From Actinomadura luzonensis (GTDB lineage: Bacteria > Actinomycetota > Actinomycetes > Streptosporangiales > Streptosporangiaceae), in assembly GCF_022664455.2 (NCBI RefSeq), contig NZ_JAKRKC020000002.1, positions 124,001 through 188,000 of the forward strand: 64,000 nucleotides of DNA, read 5' to 3'. Position numbers and translations under genes: made by a program. Shown here piece by piece: positions 17,215-28,928 of the stretch; position 1 is the stretch's first letter, and every line of letters begins with the position of its first letter. Under the pieces are notes generated by a model. That model saw only the letters and a program-made list of their open reading frames with translations. It was not told where the DNA came from and did no database searches.

Positions 17215-19797
17215 ATGATGCGGGGACGCGATCGGGAATGGCGTCACGTCGAGGGCCTGCTGCGGAAGTTGCGGCGAGGTGGCGGCGGGACGCTGCTGGT
17301 GGACGGCGAGCCGGGGTCGGGGAAGAGCCTGCTGCTCGCCGAAGCCGTCGCGGAGGCGTCCGGGCGTGGGATCGGGGTCGTGCACGGCAGGGTGGAGGAG
17401 CTGGGCGAGCTCGCTCCGTGCGGCATGTTGCTGGAGGCCCTCGGCCTGCGGCCCGAGCCGGGAGGCGGCGACGGCTCCGCCCGCTCCGGTCCGCCGGTCC
17501 TGGAGCGGTTGCGGTCGGGTTTCGAGCGGCTGGCCACGGTGCCGGTGCTGGCCGCGTTCGACGACCTGCAACGGGCGGACCCGGCGACGCTGAGGATGGT
17601 GCACGTACTGCACGACCTCCTGGCCGGCCGGCCCATCAGCTGGCTGATGTTCCGCTCGACCGCGCCGAACACGTGCCAGGCCGTGTCGCTGTTCGACATC
17701 CTGGAGCGGGAGGGGGCCGACAGGGTGACGCTCGCGCCACTGTCACCGGCCGCGGTCGTGGCGCTGACCGAGGACACCCTCGGGAGGGCGTCCGATCCGG
17801 CGACGCGGGCGCTGGCGGTGAGGACCGGCGGCAATCCGCTGCTGATCACCGAGCTGTTCGCGGGACTGCGCGACGAAGGGCTGCTGCGGGACGCGGCGCG
17901 AGCCGGCGCGCCCGGCCGGCTGCGGATCGTGGTGCGGGGCTGGATCGACACCCTGAGCACGGAGGCCAGGAGCCTGGTGGTGACGATCGCCGTGCTCGGC
18001 CGCTCGTTGTCGCTGGAGCACGCCGCGTCGCTGCTCGACACCACGCCGGCCGCGCTGCTCCCGGTCACGGAGGAGGCCACGGCCGCGGGCATCCTGATCG
18101 TGACCGAGCACGGCCTGGTCTTCCGTCACGAACTGGTCGCGGACATCGTCGTCGCGGGCACCCCTCCGTCGGTGCGGCAGGCCCTGCTCGACCAGTCCGG
18201 CGTTCTCATGGGCTCCGAGAGGGTGGGGCCGGCTCGCGTGCTCACCGGCCCGGCCTCTGTCGCCATTGACGCGGCGATCGCCAGCGGGCGGCTTCACGAG
18301 GCCGAGAAGATGGTGCGGAGCGGCCTGGCCCAGCACGGCTCCGTGTACGGCTCGGCGGAGCTCCGCTGCCTGCTGGCGGACACGATGTACCTGACGGGCA
18401 GGGGAGACGAGGCGATCCACGAGGCCGAGACGGTGCTGGCGGTCCGGGGTCTGCCTGGTCACGTACGCGAGCGGGCGACCCTGGTCCGGCTGTACGCCAC
18501 GGCGCTCCTGAGGGACGACGGCACCGCGCGGGCGTACGCGCAGGAGATCATCGACGGGAAGGACCGCTACGGACACGCGGCCAGGAGCGCCGCGCTGGTC
18601 GCCCTGGCCACCGCGGAGCGGCACGAGGGCAGGCTCTCCGGCGCGCTTGCCCTGGCGGAGAGCGCCGGCCGGCCGGCCGGGGCCGGCTCTCCGGAGGAAC
18701 ACCGGTACGAGGCCTGCCTGATCGCGGCCGGCGTGCTCGTCGACGTCCACCGGCTGGACGAGGCGCGGGCGATGCTGCGCCAGGCGCGTAAGGACATGTT
18801 CGGCCACGGTCATCTGGCCTGGGCCGCGGACGCCTCGGCGCTGGAGGCCCGCCTGGAGCTGCTCGCGGGCCGTTTCGACGAGGCGGTCACCGAGGCGCGG
18901 CGCGCCCTGGACCTGGCCGGCGCACTCAACACGCCGCTGTCGGCCGCGGCGGCCTGCGCGGTGCTCGCCGCCGTCGCGCTGCGGCGCGGCGACCTGCGGG
19001 GAGCAGCGCATCATCTCGGGGAACAGCCCGGGGGAGCGGCCGAGGCCCGCTTGCGGCACGCCCTGCTGGCCGCGCAGGTCACGGAGGCCCGCGACGGGCC
19101 GCGCAGTGCGATGAGCCTGCTCGCCGGCCTGCCCCGCCCGCTGCTGCTCACCCTCGAACCCGCGGCCGGCCCGTGGATGGCCCGGGTCGCCCTGGGCGCG
19201 GGCGACCGGGCGGCGGCCGGGTCCGTGGTCGCCGCCGCGGAGGCGCTCGGCGGGGCCAACCAGGAGTTTCCTGCGCTGGGCGCCGCCGCGGCGCATGCCA
19301 GGGGCCTGCTCGACAGGGACGGCGACGCCCTCGCCCTGGCCGCCGGGCGGGCCGAGGACGTGTGGGCGCGGGCCTCCGCCGAGGAGGACCTCGGCAAGGT
19401 GCTCGCCGGGGCAGGCCGGCGCGTGGAGGCCGCGGAGAGCCTGGAGCGCGCCCTGCACACGTACGACGAGATCGGCTCAGTGAGGGACGCCGCGCGTATC
19501 CGCCGGACCTTGCGCGGCATGGGGGTACGCCACCGGCACTGGAGCTACGCCGAACGCCCGGTCTCCGGCTGGGACAGCCTGACCGAGACCGAGCACGCTG
19601 TCTCGTTGCTCGCGGCGGACGGCCGGACCAATCCCCAGATCGCCGAACAGATGTTCATCAGCGTGCATACGGTCGCGTTCCACCTGAAACAGGTTTTCCG
19701 CAAGCTGAGCATCAGGTCCCGGGTCGAGCTCGCGCGGCTCGCGGCGGAGCGGACACGGGAGGGCTTCGATCCGCCGCGCGGTGGAGGCCACGCCTGA
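17215..19797 (+). CDS. LAL-type LuxR family ATPase regulator
   Basis: About 860 residues. A STAND/AAA-type ATPase head has Walker A GEPGSGKS from residue 31 and Walker B around VPVLAAFDDLQRADPATLR. A long TPR-like helical middle (about residues 350-770) has repeated Ala/Leu/Arg-rich helices. A C-terminal LuxR helix-turn-helix has LTETEHAVSLLAADGRTNPQ and SVHTVAFHLKQVFRKLSIRS. Such large ATP-binding regulators activate pathway genes when a ligand binds the sensor part. ATG 17215 and 17218 follow GGAGG; the upstream open frame is ignored for that reason. It sits 200 bp upstream of, and on the same strand as, the chaperone/redox cluster, which makes it a candidate activator of that cluster. Confidence 0.88.
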   Translation: MMRGRDREWRHVEGLLRKLRRGGGGTLLVDGEPGSGKSLLLAEAVAEASGRGIGVVHGRVEELGELAPCGMLLEALGLRPEPGGGDGSARSGPPVLERLRSGFERLATVPVLAAFDDLQRADPATLRMVHVLHDLLAGRPISWLMFRSTAPNTCQAVSLFDILEREGADRVTLAPLSPAAVVALTEDTLGRASDPATRALAVRTGGNPLLITELFAGLRDEGLLRDAARAGAPGRLRIVVRGWIDTLSTEARSLVVTIAVLGRSLSLEHAASLLDTTPAALLPVTEEATAAGILIVTEHGLVFRHELVADIVVAGTPPSVRQALLDQSGVLMGSERVGPARVLTGPASVAIDAAIASGRLHEAEKMVRSGLAQHGSVYGSAELRCLLADTMYLTGRGDEAIHEAETVLAVRGLPGHVRERATLVRLYATALLRDDGTARAYAQEIIDGKDRYGHAARSAALVALATAERHEGRLSGALALAESAGRPAGAGSPEEHRYEACLIAAGVLVDVHRLDEARAMLRQARKDMFGHGHLAWAADASALEARLELLAGRFDEAVTEARRALDLAGALNTPLSAAAACAVLAAVALRRGDLRGAAHHLGEQPGGAAEARLRHALLAAQVTEARDGPRSAMSLLAGLPRPLLLTLEPAAGPWMARVALGAGDRAAAGSVVAAAEALGGANQEFPALGAAAAHARGLLDRDGDALALAAGRAEDVWARASAEEDLGKVLAGAGRRVEAAESLERALHTYDEIGSVRDAARIRRTLRGMGVRHRHWSYAERPVSGWDSLTETEHAVSLLAADGRTNPQIAEQMFISVHTVAFHLKQVFRKLSIRSRVELARLAAERTREGFDPPRGGGHA

Positions 19798-19798
19798 G

Positions 19799-19852
19799 CC
19801 ACGGGGCCACGGGGCCACGGGGCCACGGGGCCACGGGGCCATGGGGGCCACG
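19799..19852. repeat. Tandem 8-bp simple repeat (CCACGGGG)
   Basis: Five exact copies of CCACGGGG are followed by a CCATGGGGG variant and a partial copy, starting right at the LAL stop codon. Arrays of this kind change copy number by slippage. Here it lies between the regulator gene and the start of the stress cluster, where length change could alter spacing in the leader but not any protein. Confidence 0.85.
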
Positions 19853-19996
19853 GCGATGACTACCCACTTGGGGGATGTGGCCGCGAAAAGCGTGCGCAAG
19901 GCTCGAATGTGGACGTTCGCGACATGTCGAAGGCGCAGGCCACCGAGTCCGCATCGAGGTCTCGAGGGTCTCAGCCCGAGGAGCAGAGGAGGAGCC

Positions 19997-20488
19997 GTGT
20001 CCATCGCGCCGTCTGGCCCCATCATGACCAACCGCGAGCTCATCGGAAGTTACGGCAGCTACGAGGAGGCGCAGAAGGTCGTTGACTACCTGTCCGATCA
20101 CGGGTTCACCGTGGGCGGGACGCTCATCGTCGGCACCGGCCTGCACTCGCTGGAGCGGGTCATCGCGCGCATGACCCATCTGCGGGCGGCCGCCTGGGGC
20201 GCGGCGAGCGGAGCCTGGTTCGGGTTCCTCATCGGCCTGTTCCTGGCGATCTTCACCACCACTGTCGCGGCCGGGCTGCCCCTGCTGTTGTGGGGGCTGC
20301 TGTGGGGTGCGGTGGCAGGAGCGGTCTTCGGCCTGATCTCGCACGTGATGCTGCGCGGTCAGCGGGACTTCATCTCAGAAACCGCCCTCGTCGCCGACAA
20401 GTACGAGGTCCTCGTCGAGTCGGGGCATGCGGCCAAGGCGCATGAACTGCTCCGAGGGATGACCGGATTCCGAGGAATGACCGGTTAG
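19997..20488 (+). CDS. General stress protein of the GSP17M/YflT type with two membrane helices
   Basis: 163 residues from GTG 19997, chosen for the GGAGGAG site six bases upstream. The N-terminal GSP17M-like domain (ELIGSYGSYEEAQKVVDYLS, DHGFTVGGTLIVGTGLHSLE) is followed by two hydrophobic segments (GAWFGFLIGLFLAIFTTTVA and LLLWGLLWGAVAGAVFGLIS) and a short cytoplasmic tail. Family members are induced by general stress; their biochemical role is unknown. It lies 33 bases upstream of dnaK on the same strand and is probably the first gene of the chaperone/redox transcription unit. Confidence 0.82.
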   Translation: MSIAPSGPIMTNRELIGSYGSYEEAQKVVDYLSDHGFTVGGTLIVGTGLHSLERVIARMTHLRAAAWGAASGAWFGFLIGLFLAIFTTTVAAGLPLLLWGLLWGAVAGAVFGLISHVMLRGQRDFISETALVADKYEVLVESGHAAKAHELLRGMTGFRGMTG

Positions 20489-20521
20489 AGCCAGAAAAGC
20501 CAGCACGAGGAGAAGCGAGAA

Positions 20522-22417
20522 ATGGCGAAGGCAGTCGGCATCGATCTCGGTACCACCAACTCGGTGATCGCCGCCACGGTGGACGGCCACCCCACGGTGA
20601 TACCCAACGCCGAAGGCTCCCGGACGACGCCGTCCGTGGTGGCTTTCACCGATCAGGGCGAACGGCTGGTCGGCCAGCTGGCCCGCCGCCAGGCCATACT
20701 CAACCCGAAAGGAACGATCTACTCCGCCAAACGCTTCATCGGCCGCCGCTACGACGAGGTCCGGAGCGAGCAGCACGCCGTCTCCTTCGACGTCGTGGAG
20801 GGGCCCCAGGGAGCCGTGCGCTTCCAGGTCGGTGACAAGCAGTACGCGCCGGAGGAGGTCTCGGCGCTCGTCCTGCGCAAGCTGGTCGCGGACGCGGCGA
20901 AGTACCTCGGCGAGAAGGTGACCGAGGCGGTCATCACCGTTCCCGCGTACTTCAACGACGCCCAGCGCCAGGCGACCAAGGACGCGGGGCGCATCGCGGG
21001 GCTCGAGGTCCTGCGGATCATCAACGAGCCGACGGCGGCGGCGCTCGCGTACGGGCTGGACAAGAAGTCCAATGAGACCGTGCTGGTCTTCGACCTGGGC
21101 GGCGGCACCTTCGACGTCAGCATCCTGGACATCGGCGAAGGCGTGGTCGAGGTCCGCGCCACCTCCGGGGACGGGCATCTCGGCGGTGACGACTTCGACC
21201 GCCGGATCGTCGACCACCTGGCCGACGAGTTCCAGCGGGACCAGGGCATCGACCTGCGCAACGACCCGCAGGCTCTGCAGCGCCTGTTCGAGGCGGCGGA
21301 GAAGGCCAAGGTCGAGCTCTCCGAGGTCACCCAGACCACGATCAGCCTGCCGTTCGTCACGGCGGACGCCTCGGGGCCCAAGCACCTCAACACCACGCTC
21401 ATGCGGTCCACGTTCGAGCAGATCACGGCCGACCTGGTCGAGCGCTGCGTCACTCCCGTTCAGCAGGCGATGCAGGACGCCAAGCTCAGGCCCGCGGACA
21501 TCGACGAGGTGATTCTCGTCGGGGGGTCGACCAGGATCCCCGCCGTGCAGAATCTCGTGCGCCGCCTGACCGACGGCAAGGACCCCAACATGACGGTGAA
21601 CCCGGACGAGGTCGTCGCCATCGGCGCGGCGGTGCAGGCCGGGATCATCAAGGGCGAGGTGCAGGACGTCGTCCTGCTCGACGTCACGCCGCTGTCGCTG
21701 GGCGTGGAGACCCTCGGCGGCCTGATGACCAAGGTCATCGAGCGCAACACGACGATCCCGGCGCGCCGTACCGAGGTCTTCAGCACGGCCGAGGACAACC
21801 AGAACGCCGTCGACATCGTCATCCTGCAAGGGGAGCGGGAGCGCGCCGCCGACAACCGGGTGCTCGGACGCTTCCGGCTGGAGAACATCCGGCCCGCGCC
21901 GCGGGGGGTGCCGCAGATCGAGGTCACCTTCGACATCGACGCCAACGGGATACTCAACGTCTCGGCCCGGGACAAGGACACCGGTGCCGAGCAGCGGATC
22001 ACCATCAGCGAGAGCGCCAACCTGGACAAGTCGGAGATCGAGCGGATGGTCGCCGACGCCGAGCAGCACCGTACGGAGGACCTCAGGCTCCGCGAGGCCG
22101 TCGACGCGCGCAACGAGCTGGACTCGGTCGCCTACCAGGTAGAGCGCCGTCTGGAGGAGCTCGGCGACGCCGTGCCCGTGCACGAGAAGGCGCGTGGGGA
22201 GCAGCTCGTCCAGGAGGCCAGGCAGGCGATCAAGGAAGAGGTGCCGGTGGAGCGGCTGCGCGAGCTCAGCGGAGAGCTGCAGCAGGTCTATCACGGGCTC
22301 GGGGCCGCCGCGGGCGGCGGGCCGAGCGTGCCGCCGCAGAGCAGGACGGAGAACGCCCCCGGCGGCAGCGACGAGGACGTGATCGACGCCGAGTTCACGA
22401 CCTCGGAGCCCAAGTGA
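20522..22417 (+). CDS. dnaK: DnaK (Hsp70) chaperone
   Basis: 631 residues, full length. The ATPase domain shows IDLGTTNS near the N-terminus, the phosphate loop [14 protein letters not shown] and [14 protein letters not shown]. The substrate domain begins around [17 protein letters not shown] and the lid helices end in an acidic tail ([15 protein letters not shown]). It binds unfolded peptides under ATP control with GrpE as exchange factor and a J-protein as ATPase stimulator, both encoded immediately downstream. No HspR (HAIR) or HrcA (CIRCE) element is visible upstream, and the partner J-protein is of CbpA type, so this may be a second, specialised DnaK system rather than the housekeeping copy. 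Confidence 0.97.
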   Translation: MAKAVGIDLGTTNSVIAATVDGHPTVIPNAEGSRTTPSVVAFTDQGERLVGQLARRQAILNPKGTIYSAKRFIGRRYDEVRSEQHAVSFDVVEGPQGAVRFQVGDKQYAPEEVSALVLRKLVADAAKYLGEKVTEAVITVPAYFNDAQRQATKDAGRIAGLEVLRIINEPTAAALAYGLDKKSNETVLVFDLGGGTFDVSILDIGEGVVEVRATSGDGHLGGDDFDRRIVDHLADEFQRDQGIDLRNDPQALQRLFEAAEKAKVELSEVTQTTISLPFVTADASGPKHLNTTLMRSTFEQITADLVERCVTPVQQAMQDAKLRPADIDEVILVGGSTRIPAVQNLVRRLTDGKDPNMTVNPDEVVAIGAAVQAGIIKGEVQDVVLLDVTPLSLGVETLGGLMTKVIERNTTIPARRTEVFSTAEDNQNAVDIVILQGERERAADNRVLGRFRLENIRPAPRGVPQIEVTFDIDANGILNVSARDKDTGAEQRITISESANLDKSEIERMVADAEQHRTEDLRLREAVDARNELDSVAYQVERRLEELGDAVPVHEKARGEQLVQEARQAIKEEVPVERLRELSGELQQVYHGLGAAAGGGPSVPPQSRTENAPGGSDEDVIDAEFTTSEPK

Positions 22418-22418
22418 C

Positions 22419-22955
22419 ATGAACGAGCACAGATCCGAGACCCAGGACCAGGCCGGCCCGCCCACCACGCGGAGCGGACAGGCGCCCGCGGAGAACGCCG
22501 CGCCCGCGGAGACCGACGCGAAGCTGGCCGAGCTGGAGGACCGGTGGCTGCGGGCGGTCGCGGAGCTGGACAACCTGCGCAAGCGCATCGCACGCGACGC
22601 CGAGCGGATCAGGGCCGAGGAGCGGTCCAAGGTGGCGGCCGGGTGGTTGCCCGTCCTGGACAACCTGGAGCTCGCGCTGAGCCACGCGGTCGGTGGCGAC
22701 GGTGGCGGGGACCCGGTGCTTGAAGGGGTGCGAGCGGTACGGGACCAGGCGGTCACCCTGCTCGGCAAGCTCGGCTATCCCCGTCACGACGAGACCGGCG
22801 TGCCCTTCGACCCCGCCCGCCACGAGGCGGTGACGACGGTCGGACGGGAAGACGTCGATCCCGGCACCGTGGTGGAGGTCCTCAGACCCGGCTACGGCGA
22901 CGGCGAGCGGCAGCTCAGGCCGGCCGTCGTGGCCGTCGCGAAGAAGGTGGAGTGA
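22419..22955 (+). CDS. grpE: GrpE nucleotide exchange factor
   Basis: 178 residues. A disordered acidic N-terminus is followed by the long coiled-coil (KLAELEDRWLRAVAELDNLR KR) and a small beta-domain with FDPARHEAVTTVGREDVDPG and VVEVLRPGYGDGERQLRPAV. It releases ADP from DnaK. Its ATG follows the dnaK stop by one base, so the two are translated together; its own stop overlaps the next ATG (TGATG). Confidence 0.94.
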   Translation: MNEHRSETQDQAGPPTTRSGQAPAENAAPAETDAKLAELEDRWLRAVAELDNLRKRIARDAERIRAEERSKVAAGWLPVLDNLELALSHAVGGDGGGDPVLEGVRAVRDQAVTLLGKLGYPRHDETGVPFDPARHEAVTTVGREDVDPGTVVEVLRPGYGDGERQLRPAVVAVAKKVE

Positions 22956-23914
22956 TGGCCGAACGCCGGGACTTCTACGAAGTGCTCGGCGTCGACCGGA
23001 ACGCCGACGCCGACGAGATCCAGCGGGCCTACCGCAAGCTGGTGCGCGCCTACCACCCCGACGTCAACAAGGATCCCGGCGCCGAGGACAGGTTCAAGGA
23101 GATCTCGGAGGCCTACAGCGTGCTCTCCGATCCCGGGACGCGTCGCCGCTACGACGCGTTCGGGCACGATTTCCGCCAGGTGCCGCCCGACGTCGATCCC
23201 GCGGACTGGGCCCGCGCGCGCAGCCGCGCGGGGGCGGGTGCGCGGGCCGGCGCGGGGGCCGGTGCCGGGGGCGGCCGGTGGCGCTCGGCCGGCGCCGAGG
23301 GCTTCGGCGCGGACGAGGGCATCGACCTGGAGGACCTGCTCGGCGGCATGTTCGGGGGCCGGGGCCGACGGCAGTGGGGGCCGGTGCCCGGCGCCGACCA
23401 GGAGGCGGAGCTGACGCTGACGGTGGAGGAGGCGTACCACGGCGGACGCCGCAGCATCACGCTGCCCGGAGGCAGGCGGCTGGACGTCACGATCCCGCCC
23501 GGTGTCACGAACGGGCAGCGGATCAGGCTCGCGGGCCAGGGCGGGCACGGCAGTGAGGGAGCCCAGCCGGGCGACCTCCACCTGATCGTGCGGATCGCCG
23601 ACCATCCCCGCTACCGCGTGGAGGGCCGCGACATCTACGCGCCGCTGCCCCTGACTCCCTGGGAGGCGGCCCTCGGCGCCACGGTCGCCGTCGACACGCC
23701 GGGCGGCGAGGCGAAGGTGAAGGTGCCGCCGGGCACATCCACGGGCCGCCGCCTGCGACTGAAAGGCCGGGGCATGCCCCGGCCGCGCGGGGCCGCGGGC
23801 GACTTCTACGCCGAGTCCCGGATCATGGTGCCGCCCAGGCTCTCCGACGAGGAGCGGCGCCTGTTCGAGCAGCTCGCCGCCGTCTCGCACTTCGACCCCA
23901 GGAGGCGCCCATGA
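22955..23914 (+). CDS. cbpA: CbpA-type J-domain co-chaperone (DnaJ without zinc finger)
   Basis: 319 residues from ATG 22955. The J-domain is at residues 5-68 with YHPDVN (HPD motif) around residue 33. A Gly/Ala/Arg-rich linker follows (about 85-112), then two DnaJ C-terminal beta-domains (ELTLTVEEAYHGGRRSITLP, VTIPPGVTNGQRIRLAGQGG, RLRLKGRGMPRPRG). The four CxxCxGxG zinc repeats of class I DnaJ are absent, which makes it CbpA-like. The gene after it encodes a CbpM-like modulator, as in the enterobacterial cbpA-cbpM pair. A GTG one codon upstream (22952) is an alternative start. Confidence 0.9.
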   Translation: MAERRDFYEVLGVDRNADADEIQRAYRKLVRAYHPDVNKDPGAEDRFKEISEAYSVLSDPGTRRRYDAFGHDFRQVPPDVDPADWARARSRAGAGARAGAGAGAGGGRWRSAGAEGFGADEGIDLEDLLGGMFGGRGRRQWGPVPGADQEAELTLTVEEAYHGGRRSITLPGGRRLDVTIPPGVTNGQRIRLAGQGGHGSEGAQPGDLHLIVRIADHPRYRVEGRDIYAPLPLTPWEAALGATVAVDTPGGEAKVKVPPGTSTGRRLRLKGRGMPRPRGAAGDFYAESRIMVPPRLSDEERRLFEQLAAVSHFDPRRRP

Positions 23915-24204
23915 GCTACGCGCTCGTTCGCGAGGTCCGGCTCGACCTGGACGCCTACGCGCGGGTCACGGGCCTGCACCCGCAGGTCGTGCGCCGGCTG
24001 GTGGCGCTCGGCCTGCTGGAGCCGGCCAGGAACGCCAGGGGAGAGCTGTGCTTCATGCCCGCCCAGGTGGCGGCGGCGGCCCGCATCCAGCGGTTGCACG
24101 AAGGACTGTCCATCAACTACGCCGCGATCGGCGTGGTGATCGACCTCCTCGACCGGATCGGGGAGCTGGAGGCCGCCCTGCACGACCTCCCACGACCACG
24201 CTAG
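23911..24204 (+). CDS. cbpM: CbpM-like chaperone modulator (MerR-like fold)
   Basis: 97 residues, ATG overlapping the cbpA stop (ATGA). It has a MerR-like helix-turn-helix (YARVTGLHPQVVRRLVALGL) followed by helices with RIQRLHEGLSINYAAIGVVI and DLLDRIGELEAAL. CbpM proteins bind the J-domain of CbpA and restrain it. HspR, the heat-shock repressor found after actinobacterial dnaJ, has a similar fold, so a DNA-binding role is an alternative. The lack of HspR operators nearby and the CbpA-type partner favour CbpM. Confidence 0.75.
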   Translation: MSYALVREVRLDLDAYARVTGLHPQVVRRLVALGLLEPARNARGELCFMPAQVAAAARIQRLHEGLSINYAAIGVVIDLLDRIGELEAALHDLPRPR

Positions 24205-24213
24205 GGGGCTGGA

Positions 24214-26832
<2,619 letters not shown>

Positions 26833-26833
26833 G

Positions 26834-27262
26834 ATGCGCACCGTGCGCTGCGCCCACTGCGGAAGACCGAACCGGGTTCCTGACGCCGCCTCGGGGACGC
26901 CCCGCTGCGGCAACTGCCACCAGCCGCTGCCGTGGATCACCGACGCCGGCGACGACACCTTCGCGGAGGTCGCCGAACGGGCCGGCCTGCCGGTGCTCGT
27001 CGACTTCTGGGCGGAATGGTGTGGACCGTGCCGGATGGTCACGCCCGCGCTCGAACAAGTCGCCCAGGAGATGGCGGGACGGGTGAAACTCGTGAAGGTC
27101 GACGTGGACCGGTCCCCGGCCCTCTCGCAGCGCTTCACGATCACCGGCATTCCGGCGCTCATGATGCTCAACGAGGGCCGCGTCGTGGCGCAACGCGTCG
27201 GCGCGGCCCCGGCGCCCCAGCTACGCGAATGGGTCGAGGACACGCTGAGGACGCCGTCATGA
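26834..27262 (+). CDS. Thioredoxin 2-type protein with N-terminal zinc ribbon
   Basis: 142 residues. The first 35 contain two CxxC pairs (CAHCGRPN and CGNCHQPL), the zinc ribbon of Trx2 proteins. The thioredoxin fold follows with the active site WCGPC at residues 62-66 and the cis-Pro loop GIPALMML. It reduces disulfides in cytoplasmic proteins, and Trx2 types often respond to oxidative stress. One base separates it from clpB, and its stop overlaps the next ATG. Its obvious reductase would be the next gene, yet that protein lacks the CxxC of thioredoxin reductase. Confidence 0.9.
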   Translation: MRTVRCAHCGRPNRVPDAASGTPRCGNCHQPLPWITDAGDDTFAEVAERAGLPVLVDFWAEWCGPCRMVTPALEQVAQEMAGRVKLVKVDVDRSPALSQRFTITGIPALMMLNEGRVVAQRVGAAPAPQLREWVEDTLRTPS

Positions 27263-28923
27263 CGCGGTCGCCGGCCACCCTGCCCGAGACGCCGGACCTG
27301 TACGGGGCCTACCCCCGGCTGGACGAGCGGCGCATCGCGGACCTGTCGCGGCACGGCGAGCGCAGGTCCGTGTCCCCCGGCGAGATCCTCTACCGGGAGG
27401 GCGAGCCCGCCGGCGAGTTCATCGTGATCCTGCGCGGCAAGGCGGCCACGGTCGAGGGATACGGCAGCGCGGAGGAGCGCACGATCGCCGTCCACGGCCC
27501 CGGACGTTTCCTCGGCGAGCTGGGCCTGCTCACCCGCCAGGTCGGGTTCCTGACCGCGGTCGTGCGGGAGGCCGGTGAGATCCTGGCCGTCGGGGCCGAT
27601 CAGGTGTGCACGCTGGTGGCCGGTGACCCGGAGTTCGGGGACCTCGTCCTGCGGGCCTACCTGACCCGCCGTACCCTGCTGATCGGCATGGACGCCGGTT
27701 TCCGTATCATCGGCTCCCGCTACTCGCCCGACGCCCGCCGGCTGCGCGAGTTCGCCGCCCGTAACAGGCTTCCGCACCGGTGGATCGACCTGGAGGAGGA
27801 CGAGGAGGCGGAGGCGCTGCTGCGCCGGCTCGGCATCCCCCCGTGGGAGACGCCGGTCGTGATCTGGCACGGGGACCAGGTGCTGCGCAACCCGACCACC
27901 GCCACGCTGGCCAAGGCCATCGGCCTGCCCGCGCCGCGGTCCGGCGACGACGTGTGCGATCTGATCGTCGTGGGCGCGGGGCCCGCCGGCCTGGCCGCGA
28001 GCGTGTACGGGGCCTCGGAGGGCCTGGCCACGGTCGTGCTCGACGCCGTCGCCGCGGGCGGCCAGGCGAGCACCTCCTCCCGCATCGAGAACTATCTCGG
28101 CTTCCCGTCGGGCATCTCCGGCGCCGAGCTCGCCGAACGCGCTGTCATCCAGGCGGACAAGTTCGGCGCCCGGCTGACCGTACCGGCCGAGGCGAGCGGG
28201 CTGGAGTCCGACGACGGCCACTACCGCGTGCTCATCGAGGGCGGGCCCAGCGTGCGGGGCCACGCCGTGCTCATCGCCACCGGCGCTCGCTACCGCAAGC
28301 TCGACGTTCCCGGCCTGGAGAAGTACGAAGGCTGCGGCGTCTACTACGCGGCGACGCCGTTCGAGCTGCGCATGTGCCGGCAGGCGCCGGTGGTGATCGT
28401 CGGCGGCGGCAACTCCGCGGGCCAGGCGGCACTCTACCTGTCGAGGAACGCCTCGTCAGTGCGCATGCTCGTCCGCGGCGGCGATCTCGGCGAGAGCATG
28501 TCCCGCTACCTCATCGACGCGATCGGCCGTACGCCCGGCATCGAGATCATGTTCCACACCGAGGTCCGCGAACTGCTCGGGGACGGCTCCCTGCGGGCCG
28601 TCCGCGCCCAGAACAACCAGACGAAGGAGCCCATCGAGATCGAGACCGACGCGCTGTTCGTGTTCATCGGCGCGGATCCGCACACCGGCTGGCTGGCGGG
28701 CGCCGTCGCGCTGGACGACCGGGGCTTCGTCACCACGGGCACCGGCTCGTCGCACGGGGAGGCCCTTCCCCTGGAGACCGGGCGGCCGGGCGTGTTCGCC
28801 GTGGGGGACGTCCGCAGCGGGTCGGTCAAACGGGTCGCGTCCGCGGTCGGGGAGGGCGCCATGGCCATACGCCTGCTGTACGAAAGATTTTCCAGGACAG
28901 GGCATCGACAGCAAGGAAGGTGA
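27259..28923 (+). CDS. Cyclic nucleotide-binding, thioredoxin-reductase-like flavoprotein without the redox CxxC
   Basis: 554 residues in three parts. Residues 20-135 form a cNMP-binding jelly roll (SPGEILYREGEPAGEFIVIL, GRFLGELGLLTRQ). Residues 140-230 form a thioredoxin/glutaredoxin-like fold (SRYSPDARRLREFAARNRLP, TPVVIWHGDQVLRNPT). From 235 on it is a low-molecular-weight thioredoxin-reductase-like FAD/NAD(P)H module (LIVVGAGPAGLAASVYGA, GGQASTSSRIENYLGFP, VVIVGGGNSAGQAALYLSRN, GVFAVGDVRSGSVKR). Where TrxB has CAxCDG, this protein reads YEGCGVYYAATPFE, with only one Cys, so the classic dithiol relay is missing. Perhaps electrons go to another acceptor, or the fused redoxin domain takes part. 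The cNMP domain suggests allosteric control. ATG overlaps the trx stop (ATGA). Confidence 0.85.
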   Translation: MTRSPATLPETPDLYGAYPRLDERRIADLSRHGERRSVSPGEILYREGEPAGEFIVILRGKAATVEGYGSAEERTIAVHGPGRFLGELGLLTRQVGFLTAVVREAGEILAVGADQVCTLVAGDPEFGDLVLRAYLTRRTLLIGMDAGFRIIGSRYSPDARRLREFAARNRLPHRWIDLEEDEEAEALLRRLGIPPWETPVVIWHGDQVLRNPTTATLAKAIGLPAPRSGDDVCDLIVVGAGPAGLAASVYGASEGLATVVLDAVAAGGQASTSSRIENYLGFPSGISGAELAERAVIQADKFGARLTVPAEASGLESDDGHYRVLIEGGPSVRGHAVLIATGARYRKLDVPGLEKYEGCGVYYAATPFELRMCRQAPVVIVGGGNSAGQAALYLSRNASSVRMLVRGGDLGESMSRYLIDAIGRTPGIEIMFHTEVRELLGDGSLRAVRAQNNQTKEPIEIETDALFVFIGADPHTGWLAGAVALDDRGFVTTGTGSSHGEALPLETGRPGVFAVGDVRSGSVKRVASAVGEGAMAIRLLYERFSRTGHRQQGR

Positions 28924-28928
28924 TCCAC

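Noticed and set aside
17743-19458. A 571-codon minus-strand frame inside the LAL regulator
   Set aside because: No motifs and typical antisense composition; the plus-strand protein is clear.
19800-20521. HspR (HAIR) or HrcA (CIRCE) operators upstream of dnaK
   Set aside because: I looked for CTTGAGT-N7-ACTCAAG and TTAGCACTC-N9-GAGTGCTAA patterns and close variants upstream of 19997 and 20522 and found none.
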